A stretch of 18,978 bases of DNA, taken from positions 1 to 18,978 of the forward strand of contig JAKOGH010000223.1 in assembly GCA_024811115.1 (NCBI GenBank), read 5' to 3'. Within the stretch, counting starts at the first letter, position 1, and every line of letters starts with the position of its first letter. Under the pieces are notes generated by a model. The model was not told where the DNA came from. It did not search any database and worked only from the letters and a program-made list of their open reading frames with translations. Both the position numbers and the translations under genes were made by a program. Positions 9,358-17,096 of this stretch are shown one piece after another. The stretch comes from Terana coerulea (Eukaryota; Basidiomycota; Agaricomycetes; Polyporales; Phanerochaetaceae).

Positions 9358-11094
9358 TCAGTTGCCTTCTGCAGCTTCAAGTTGTGCCTCACGCTCTCGA
9401 CGCTTTGCTGCCCTTGCCTCACCCACAGCCCGGATATCTTTGTTCGAGTGATTGCACATGTTCATGATATGCTCCCACTCATCCATCTCAAGTCGAACTT
9501 GCTCTCGAGCGCTTCGATCCTTGTCGAGTCCGAGTTGCTGTCGGCGACGATCGTTGCTTTCTTCAATCGTACGGTATAGAAGCGAACTGGCGTCAGGTGC
9601 CTTGCTTGGTGTCTCCTTCGAGGGCGTGGCGTCTTTTCTGTCCACCTTAGCCTTCTTCTTGGGTGGCGCCGGCTCGACCTCTTGAACTTCATCGTCCGAC
9701 AAAGCCGCCGCTGAGCTGATCTCCCGTTTGCGAACAATACTGGTGTCGTCGCACGCTCTTTGACATATCCGTCAAACGGGATGTTTACAGAAAGGACAGG
9801 AGCAGGCGTACACTTTGTTGACCAGCTCGTAGGTCTTAGAATTCATGAATTTCTCCAAGACTTCCCTGGAGAACTTGCCGTTCAGTTGGCGCGCGTCGGC
9901 ATCTATAAAACCGTCAGACCATCGCCTTCACGTAGCGTGCAACAACGCACCGGTGAGCGTGAGTTTCGCATTGTTCTCCTTGTCACCTTCTGCTGCCTGA
10001 GCGCCGGTATCATCCTCGTCCCCATCACCGCCACCCGTGTGCTTCTCAAGCGCTACGACTGCCTTGTACTTGTCCATGACGTTCTTATCCCAGTACTGTT
10101 CAATCTGCGCTGCGGTGATGACACCGCTGAAGAGGCTGGATATCTTGGACGTCCGTACTCGTGAGTAACCATGCATTTCCCTAGAGCTAAGACACGAGGG
10201 CTGACAACATACCTTCACGAACACGTCGTTTTTCTTCAGCCTTAACTCCCTGAATATCTCCGGAGTTGTGCAGTACTCGACTACAAATTCCTGCTGCGCC
10301 TCGTTGAGTCCACGTTGGGCAGTAGAAGCCACGGTTGGATCAGAGGCTTCGACTCCTTGCTTTTCGGCTTCAACTTCTGCTGGAGTCTTGAGCGCAAGCC
10401 CAGGTGCGTACGCCGGATCGAGCTTCTGAGCCTCTTCATCTGATTCACCAGCAGGTCGCCGGTTCGCAGCTCCGCTTTTACTGCCTCGCCCACCGCGCTT
10501 TTTGGCACCCGCGGTCGTGGCGCTTCTGCTCGAGGGCTTCGTGGTCGTAGCTGCGCCGGTCTTGCTCGAGGGCTTCGTGCTCGTCACTGTACTGCTCTTG
10601 CTCGGGGGCTTTGCAGCCGCGGCTCGGGCCTGAGTGTCCGGTGTATGAACCTGCTCTTCTTGTGCAGGCGGCTGCAGCATTGGACTACCGGCAGGCCCCC
10701 GAAGTGACTGTGCAGCATAGCCTGGGTGAACAAGCTGGGGAGAGGTCGCATACTGCATGCCTAGCCAGGTGTTCAGTATCAATTGCACATATAAAGTCAT
10801 TAATCTCTTCCCACTGACCTTGGGCACTAGTGGGGGTGTCGTGAGGGCCAGAAAAGTGTTGTAGTATTCACCAAAAGCTGGGATGGGCTGCTGGAAGCTC
10901 TCGGGCTGGTAGTGTTGTAAATGATGCTGATAATTCTGTTGATTTTGCTGCTTTGCACTTCAGTCCACTATTAAACCATACATTTTTATATGAGATTGTA
11001 CCGCATTTCCTTGCAGGTGCTGCTGTCCCGGACTAGCCTCGAGCGGCAGTCTGAAGCCTGATTCGTATGGATGTGGGAAATTCCAGCCTGACAT
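9358..11094 (-). CDS. Harbinger accessory protein, Myb/SANT-like DNA-binding candidate, 6 exons
   Basis: Exons on the minus strand: 11094-11002, 10950-10819, 10752-10213, 10143-9951, 9902-9812, 9757-9358, giving an intact 482-residue protein. The N-terminus is Gln/Asn-rich (exon 2), then comes a low-complexity block of KPSSK/KPSSR repeats and a basic KKRGGRGSK patch. Residues about 222-290 (LNEAQQEFVVEY ... FSGVITAAQIEQYWDK) resemble a Myb/SANT-like fold as found in the second protein of Harbinger elements. A likely nuclear localisation signal, PPKKKAKV, is at about 381-388, and the C-terminus is a charged helix suited to coiled-coil pairing. In studied Harbinger elements the Myb-like protein brings the transposase to the nucleus and to the element's ends; that role is inferred here from position and layout. 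Splice sites were fixed by frame, and the acceptor at 10144 is the weakest. Confidence 0.78.
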
Positions 11095-11213
11095 TGATTG
11101 TGTAACTGTGAGTCTGTGAACGTGTTGGACAGTGTTTCTGTCGCTAGCAATTGAAGAGGAGGGCACCGACTCGACCGCCACCCAGGACTCTGACTACAGG
11201 TCTCGGCTACTCC

Positions 11214-11255
11214 TAACCCTATAGTGTAACCCTAGCATACTCGAACGTAACCCTA
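11214..11255 (-). repeat. Three telo-box-like motifs in the subterminal region of the Harbinger element
   Basis: The octamer TAACCCTA occurs at 11214-11221, 11227-11234 and 11248-11255, that is TAGGGTTA on the strand of the accessory gene, 120-160 bases upstream of its start. Similar telomere-like boxes are known to bind Myb-type proteins, so these could be promoter elements or binding sites for the element's own Myb-like protein. A related AACCCTAG lies just outside the element at 11404-11411. No equivalent is seen at the left end. Confidence 0.6.
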
Positions 11256-11346
11256 CAACCCCCCGCAGTAAACGCCCATCAGTGGCGTCGCCTGAATCAT
11301 CGTTCCAGCTGTTTGTCCGCATGCTCAACCTCGAGAGGAGGCCCCT

Positions 11347-11369
11347 CGTCGAATAATTGAGTTTCACTA
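11347..11369 (-). repeat. Right terminal inverted repeat of Harbinger element
   Basis: Exact reverse complement of the left repeat at 7688-7710 over 23 bases. The flanking base order gives TAG after the repeat, against TTA before the left one, so only TA is shared. Confidence 0.9.
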
Positions 11370-11468
11370 GTACTGCACTGTGCAGTGCGTACAGCTGGAA
11401 CAAACCCTAGACCAGGCCGTTCTCGGAGCCTAACGCCTTTATTCAACACACTCCACTACCCAGGATTT

Positions 11469-12034
11469 AGAATTCCGTCCTTGACGGGCAGGGCAGGCGT
11501 GAGGCCGAGCTCATATTTTCCGATGGAAAGAAGGCAGCATTCTTCGTGGCAGGGTACGGAAGTACTCTGGAGTGAAAACTCAGCTCAGCAACTTTTTCCG
11601 AAATTGCTTTCGGTCGTGCCGATAGGGCTGTCATTGCATCGTTGGCCATATACCTGGTACAAATGCGGCACGCGACGTCCAACAGTGAGCTTGCATGGGG
11701 CGAACTTCGAAGCACTTTATCAACGCTCATCATACTCCATGCAGTTCCAAGGATCAGCGCCCATCGCACATTCGTAATTACCGCCTTGTTCGCGACCCCC
11801 GCCACCATAACGTATGGCGATGCTGGCCATCTCAGTACCGCTCACGATTGGCGGGAACGCTCTACGGAGGAGAGACATCGCACCCCGGGCGCATCACGTA
11901 TGTCCGCTATCTCGTCATCAACGTCCTCAAACCCTTTGCAGATTTTGGTACGACATTTCTCTTCTGCGTGTAGGCCAATTGCTGAAGCGCTTGTAAGTAT
12001 TTGCGAGGAGCCCGCTGCCCAAGAAGAATGGTGA
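11469..12034 (+). pseudogene. Possible decayed gene: 188-codon frame with one internal stop
   Basis: A plus-strand frame starts right after an acceptor-like ATTTAG and runs to 12034 with a single stop (TGA near 11571). It begins NSVLDGQGRREAELIFSDG and continues as KLSSATFSEIAFGRADRAVI. Far more stops would be expected by chance over this length. At the 3' end another frame also looks coding: a segment ending VLKPFADF splices over 11956-12002 or thereabouts into VFARSPLPKKNGDMPI, with a stop near 12091. The minus strand is open for 113 codons (11808-11467). I recognise no domain, so identity and even strand remain open. Confidence 0.27.
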
Positions 12035-12091
12035 TATGCCCATCGCTCCAAGAGTGAAACTGCGCGCGCCACATGGGCTGCACAGGGTTTG

Positions 12092-12706
12092 AGGCTCGCA
12101 GTACGGTATTATCTCAAGGCCGTTCGCACAGTCTCGAGAAGGATGTTAAGACTAATGTGGACAAACTGCCGATGGGAACCGCAAGGCGACGGGACGGTCG
12201 AGCTATAGTGCTTGGTACTCTTGTTCTTCTTTGATTGCGTACTAGTCTCTGACCATGCCCTGTGTATGCCACTTGCGCAGGAGTCAGACCGCATGGCACA
12301 GATATACGTCCGTTTGTGAGAGGCAGGGGTGTGCGGAGAAGAGACTGCTGCACTGTAGAGCGATTCGTACCCGTACCCCATGCCCAAGATACCAACCTGC
12401 CCAACGCCTGTATTTGTCGGAGCAGCACACTTCGCATGTATATACTTTGCCTGTTTTGTGTACAATCCACTCTAGCCTGGGTCGTCGTGTGATACACACA
12501 TTCTGCCGCGCCGCTCTTTGGTAGATGCCGTCATGGTCATCCTGGTGGTAGGAGCGGCTCGCTTCGCAGCGATAGACTCATACTCCTTCCACGTACACCA
12601 GGGCTGCGGCCCACTCAGAAAATAAAGTAACGTATATGTATAAATAGCGATCTAGGCAAGATACGACCAGGCTCGTAAAAGAGACATATACTAGGAATCT
12701 CATGTA
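12092..12706. other. Stretch with no recognised gene downstream of desaturase copy A
   Basis: Overlapping open frames of 60-130 codons exist on both strands (for example minus 12497-12114), but none shows a domain, a plausible start or splice continuity, and they overlap one another in different frames. The part next to 12707 should hold the 3' untranslated region of desaturase copy A. Confidence 0.3.
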
Positions 12707-14395
12707 TCAGTTGCTAAGGAGCCTCTCCGAGATGCGGACCATGGAACGGCCTTTTTTATCACAATAGAATACAATAGATCCTGCATGTCACATGAGTGCA
12801 ACTTCTGGATGTGAAGGAGACAGACGTGCCGGTATCATTGACGAATTGGCAGCTATTATAGTTATCCCAAAGGGTCTTGAGTATTGGGTCATCGGAGTAA
12901 TGGTAATGGCTTCCTAGATGTGCCTTCAGCAGCTCGGTCGCCTCAGGAGCGTGATCTTAAGAACATTTGTTAGAACCAGACCAAGAATCTCGGAGTACGC
13001 GAAGCCACTGACAGAACGGCAGCCTTGGAAAGAAGTGGTGCACAACGTGGTGGCGCACCATGCCATGGAAGAAAAAACCCTCCCATGCTCCCAAGCAGGT
13101 TTCGGTCGATCGTAGCCGCAGCGCCCCGAGCGTATGTCCAGCCGCCTTTACGATAGTGAGGGAGTACGGGGTCCGTGTGTTGGAGGTATGTGATCAACGT
13201 AAGCCACTGACAAAGCAGCACCCATGGTATGCCGTAGTACTTGACCAAGCACCACGGCCCGAAAGTTGTGCCGATTTTGTACAAAAGCAGGAGCATGGCA
13301 AAGACCCCTATGTCTGAGGCCACGACGACGATACGTTGACTATCTCTGAACAGCGACGAGCACGCTTATATGTTCATTAGCAAGCGCAGGTGAAAGAAGT
13401 ACGCAGACACTTACGGTTGAAGTGGCTCGTCCACCCACGAAGATCTTTCCTGCCAGATATGTTGCATACTGCGTGCGCCGACGGTCAGCAAGTCCACGCA
13501 CGACACGACACAAAATAGTGGACTCACCCATGTAAGCTTGGAAACCCATGAGCTGACGCACCACTAGCTTGAGCAGCGTATAGGCAGGTGTGTCCGCGAA
13601 ATACTCGTCATACTTTGAACTATCAGCATCTTCCCGCGTCGGGCTCAGTTCCTCAAGGGTATGTGGAAGCCATGATTCGTCTAGCTCCATAGAGGCATGG
13701 TGCATATGATGGCGATGATGGGTAATCTTCCAACTGAAATATGGAGTGAGAGCTGCTGTGTGAATTACCTGAGGTTAACGTCAGCGTTTATTGGATAATC
13801 AGTTTGAAGAGCGTACGAATCCAACAATGTCGCAAATTGTCTTGCTCTTAAAGAGAAGGCCGTGACCGCACTGAGAGAGTTGTCAGAACCTAGCATTAGT
13901 ACAGGTCGGCTGTGGCACGGTATCTAGTCACGCACCTCATGTCCGAGAATCCATAAGCCAGAGAAAATGAGGCCTTGAAACCACCAGCTGCGGACGGAAT
14001 TATATCTCTCGCAGGCATACAACGCATACCGGAAGACTTGGCTCACAATGTACACCACAGAGAAAAGCGTAATATCTCTGTGGTCGCGCTTCCAGCGATG
14101 TCGTGAGAGTGTACCACCAACAAATCAATCCGAGACGCGAGGAAATATGCAACTACGACCATTACAATGTCCCTTGTAAGATGCATCGCCCCATACAATG
14201 TGTTGTGTTTGAATAGCCGTGGAGGGATAGCACGCCGTATCTCGGCCATTGACCTGGACTTTGCTCAGTATACAACTTCTGAACGTTAGAGTACCGAGCC
14301 ACACACCACGGTATTGGCTCAAACTCACGAACGTCCATATCACAGCGAGAAGCCTTGAGATGGCGCGAGCTGTCGCTGGTGTGGAAGGAAGGCAT
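12707..14395 (-). CDS. Delta-12-type fatty acid desaturase, copy A, 9 exons, one frameshift
   Basis: Exons on the minus strand: 14395-14307, 14253-14047, 13987-13936, 13870-13817, 13768-13528, 13468-13415, 13364-13013, 12955-12830, 12780-12707. The family inserts a double bond in phospholipid-bound acyl chains in the ER membrane (oleate to linoleate for true delta-12 enzymes). All three di-iron histidine boxes are present: HECGH (115-119, split by an intron), HHRHH (151-155) and HVVHH. The last is in another frame: a run of six A at 13072-13077 holds one base too many, since the same exon in copy B is one base shorter. After that base the sequence again reads VRHHVVHHFFPRLPF. Corrected length is about 415 aa. 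The last intron (12829-12781) has a GC donor. Several residues differ from copy B in conserved blocks (for example MELDESW against MERDEVY), so its reaction may differ. Confidence 0.85.
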
Positions 14396-14546
14396 GTTTC
14401 GAATGAGTGGGGCTCCTTGCATGAGCTGAAGAGGCCTGAGAAGACCAGTAGCGCTTAGTACGGATCCTGTATCAGTTCGGGAATAGAACACTCCATTATC
14501 TCACCTGGCGTCTATTGACTGCATGCTTGTGGGAACTTGCGAGACA

Positions 14547-15062
14547 TCAAGGGGTGACAGTGCTGCGCGCTGTTTCAATCGTATCGGAAGCTGTGAACCG
14601 GAGCGCACATGTCCGCTGGCGGTGGACAAGGTTCAGAAAAGCCAGCTCCATAGTTAGACAGAGCTGCATAATCAAATGCATGCCCCTGCCTGTAAATATC
14701 AGCGCTGAGAAAGGCAGATGTAATGCAGGGGCAGATGTAACGGACCTAGTGCGCGTGCGGTATGGAATGTTGATATCGGCTGCCACCGTCGCACGTCACA
14801 AGTTTGACAAGCCAGAGCACGCCTATCTTCATGAGATAGGCAGACATCGTAGCGCAGGCTGCAGTTAGGTCTACTTTCGTCAACAATAACGCTTGAATCA
14901 GCTCATGAACAGGCCTACTAGGCCGGCTGTTGTCTCTACGACTCACATGATGTCCTTGGCTGGGAAGCCGTCCTACATAGGAACGACAATCCGTCGATAA
15001 GGCCCATGGTTGATTACCTTTCCATTGCAAAGGGTATTGGTGCCTGAGCATCAGTAGCTTGA
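14547..15062 (-). CDS. Possible small multi-exon gene of unknown identity
   Basis: Four minus-strand patches join in phase: up to 15018 (GTNTLCNGK), 14972-14947 (DGFPAKDI), 14891-14746 (IVIVDESRPNCS onward) and 14689-14547 (GRGMHLIMQLCLTMELAFL, stop at 14547-14549). The introns are 45, 55 and 56 nt with donors GTAATC, GTGAGT and GTCCGT. The last exon faintly recalls a cytochrome P450 heme region, but the essential cysteine is not where it should be, so I do not assign it. An alternative frame through the same introns is also open, which weakens the case. No start codon was found. Confidence 0.18.
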
Positions 15063-15273
15063 CATATTGGGTTAGATGCACTGGACGTCGGCCCTCGCCT
15101 TGATGCATTTGACACGTTTCGTTGCTGCAACTTTAGTTTAGCTCACTGCGGCCGCATGAAAGATTATCTTTGGTACCTGAAGCTACAAAGTAGCGCAAAA
15201 ATACGGGGCATTCATTTGCATTGAACTTGCACGCTGCGCGTGATCATGGTATTGTTCAGCTTGCCATGACCTG

Positions 15274-15829
15274 TCAGTCACTGTTCTTGACACTGACTAG
15301 GTCTCTCCTCACTGTATCTATATTTCCCTCAAGTTCGGCAGCATTGGTGGTTCTGGATATAGAGTTTTGCAAGCCAAATCGGGTACCCTACGGCACGAAA
15401 TCGCGGCGAGACGTGATGTTGATTGATGCCACGCCGATGGCGAGAAGCACGAAGTGGACTGAGTTTCCTTGGCCAAAGGTTGGAGTATAAAAAGCCTACA
15501 GTAGCCTGTCAGTAATCAGTACAATGAGAATCAGCGACGAGCCGCATTGGAGGCAAACCTCAACTCAAGAAGTGGGTAGGTATGCTTCGCACCTGAGTTC
15601 CGCCAGAAGGCTTACGTACTTCATAGATACGTGAGTTCCGGTCACTTTGTTGATACCGTAGCCTTTTAGAGCCAGATTCATTGTCGACCCAGCCAATAGA
15701 TGGAGCCACGTCGTGGTCGGTGCAGGGCGGCGGTTGGGGCGCTTCGACCTGCTCTCTTTTTGATGCGGCAGGTCTTTGTGGCGCTCGGCCAGAGCGGCAG
15801 ATGCCGACGACGGAGCCCGGCGTCGGCAT
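15274..15829 (-). CDS. Possible three-exon gene of unknown identity
   Basis: Minus-strand exons 15829-15620 (starts at an ATG, MPTPGSVVGICRSGRAP), 15495-15392 (with a hydrophobic stretch, VHFVLLAIGVASINI) and 15352-15274 (NAAELEGNIDTV, stop at 15274-15276) keep frame and would encode 130 aa. The first exon is GC-rich with coding-like codon choice. The 124-nt first intron is long and the 39-nt second intron short for this locus; without the latter the frame meets a TAG. No family is recognised. It may be a fragment of a membrane protein gene. Confidence 0.2.
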
Positions 15830-16508
15830 GGCGTCGGTTTGCACGAACTTGTCTTCTACATTGACTCAATGACTCCTGGGGAGGAAATGCATAAAATTCA
15901 GCCGCCACTCATTTTTAGTGTTGCAAAACTCTCATACCACCGGCGGAATGCGGCCTTCAGATTCTGTTTTCGTTAGATACTTAGCTCCGTTTGTGCACGA
16001 ATATTTCCGAGATTGAGTTGGCACGATATACCCTTCCAGCTTCGATGTGAGGCTCTTTCTTGCGCAAGCGAGCCATGTCCGTTTTTGCTTGTTTAAGAGG
16101 ATTGAGCTGCTGCCATGAGCTAGAGAGGATCGCAGTGGTTGACGAAGATTGTGCAAGCAATCGAATACAAGTTACAAGCTCGAGGCTTTGCATACAACCG
16201 CTTCCGGCATGCGGAACTTGGTGAGGAGAAGGTGGGAATGCGCACGAAAGCAGTTTGAGAGCGTCCGGGAGTTGGACAGTCTGTGCCGACTTTCTGAGCA
16301 GTTTGGCCGTTGGGCCACCAACAGGAATGTGGTAAACAAACGCTGAACTAGGCGCCCGGGAGTTGGACAGCCCGGGTGGGAACGCGGTGGACACTACCAA
16401 TATTTATATTGAAGTCCCCAGTGACGCTGCTACCTTGACTACATAAAGCGAGACGTAGACGAACGTTGACACCTTCCAGAGCTGGATATGGTGCCTTCAC
16501 TGGTTTTA
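15830..16508. other. Stretch with no recognised gene, containing a 15-nt direct repeat
   Basis: A 15-nt direct repeat (CCGGGAGTTGGACAG) occurs at 16265-16279 and 16356-16370, 91 bases apart. The minus strand is open for 139 codons (16400-15981) and the plus strand for 65 (16149-16346, helical and charged), in conflict with each other; neither has a domain I know. I call no gene here. Confidence 0.3.
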
Positions 16509-16516
16509 CGTATGGA

Positions 16517-16555
16517 CAAGAGGCGACCAAAAGTCGAGCGCCGTACACTGACCTC
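16517..16555 (+). repeat. MITE left terminal inverted repeat
   Basis: 39 bases matching the reverse complement of 16919-16957 with one T/C difference, next to one copy of the CGTATGGA target duplication at 16509-16516. Confidence 0.93.
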
Positions 16556-16918
16556 CCTTTGCAATCAAAATGCCTACAGCTCCTCGAAAACCCGTCCGTC
16601 CGTCATAAACATTACATGGACGTGTCCGCAAGTAGCACAAATAGGGTCTCTCGTGTATAACAGAATTGCGAAAATCGTAATCCTTGAGCTTGCAGAAGCG
16701 AAATACTCACGGCTGCTCCACACATCAAAATTTCCTGTCCAAATTGGGAAAAGAAGTTTTGCGAATAACTCGTCAGGGTTTTCCAGTATACTCATGATGT
16801 TGTCATATTCCGATAGCCAGACATCGGTAATAGGTCCCTTTGTGGAGTTCCGAAGGCGAACGGATGAGAACTCGATGAGCTACATCCACACAAAGTTGGT
16901 ATCTCTACGCGCGCTTAA

Positions 16919-16957
16919 GAGGTCGGTGTACGGCGCTCGACTTTTGGTCGCCTCTTG
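16919..16957 (-). repeat. MITE right terminal inverted repeat
   Basis: Partner of 16517-16555, followed directly by the second CGTATGGA copy at 16958-16965. Confidence 0.93.
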
Positions 16958-17096
16958 CGTATGGACACCGATCTGTACGACAACAATCGTGTACCGTCGT
17001 CGCTCAAAGGCACAAGCCTCAAAGTTCACACCCCCACCGCGAACTCTAGAGAAAGGTATCACACTGAAAACTATGGAAAACTTCTGGTATCCCGAG

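Larger units (their letters stand above)
7690..11367. mobile_element. PIF/Harbinger-type DNA transposon, complete two-gene element
   Basis: Two matching inverted repeats bound a 3.68-kb unit holding a DDE transposase gene (plus strand) and a second, Myb/SANT-like gene (minus strand), arranged tail to tail with only 21 bases between stop codons. This two-protein design is characteristic of the PIF/Harbinger superfamily, in which transposase and a Myb-like partner act together. Both genes are open and properly spliced in my models, so the element may be autonomous or was until recently. TA flanks the repeats on both sides; the family usually duplicates a TWA triplet, and here the left flank is TTA but the right is TAG, so the duplication is imperfect or the exact end is uncertain by a base or two. 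Confidence 0.87.
16517..16957. mobile_element. MITE: 441-bp non-autonomous DNA transposon with 39-bp inverted repeats
   Basis: The first 39 bases (16517-16555, starting CAAGAGGCGACC) and the last 39 (16919-16957) are reverse complements with one mismatch. Immediately outside both ends is the same octamer, CGTATGGA (16509-16516 and 16958-16965), an 8-bp target-site duplication. No transposase is encoded. An 8-bp duplication is typical of hAT elements and also of P-type elements; the terminal bases do not settle which. The near-identical repeats and perfect duplication suggest recent insertion. It lies between the two desaturase genes, 140 bases beyond the end of copy B. Confidence 0.93.

Noticed and set aside
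11404..11411. AACCCTAG outside the Harbinger right end as a telomere remnant
   Set aside because: A single box with no tandem array; the other boxes are spaced irregularly, so this is not an interstitial telomere tract.
13988..14100. Apparent frameshift in desaturase copy A between exon 2 and WWFQG
   Set aside because: Choosing the strong GTGAGC donor at 14046 gives RFSLWCTFWWFQG in frame, matching copy B, so no lesion is needed there.
14547..14689. Cytochrome P450 heme-binding end
   Set aside because: Spacing of glycine, leucine and glutamate is suggestive, but the invariant cysteine is missing at its position and no upstream P450 motif is present.
15485..15494. TATAAAAA on the plus strand as a promoter
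   Set aside because: The only frame just downstream is 36 codons without features, and the site falls inside a possible minus-strand exon.
15802..15828. Perfect 8-bp inverted repeat (TGCCGACG/CGTCGGCA) with an 11-base loop as a terminator or regulatory hairpin
   Set aside because: It lies within a possible exon and GC-rich short palindromes are common; no further support.
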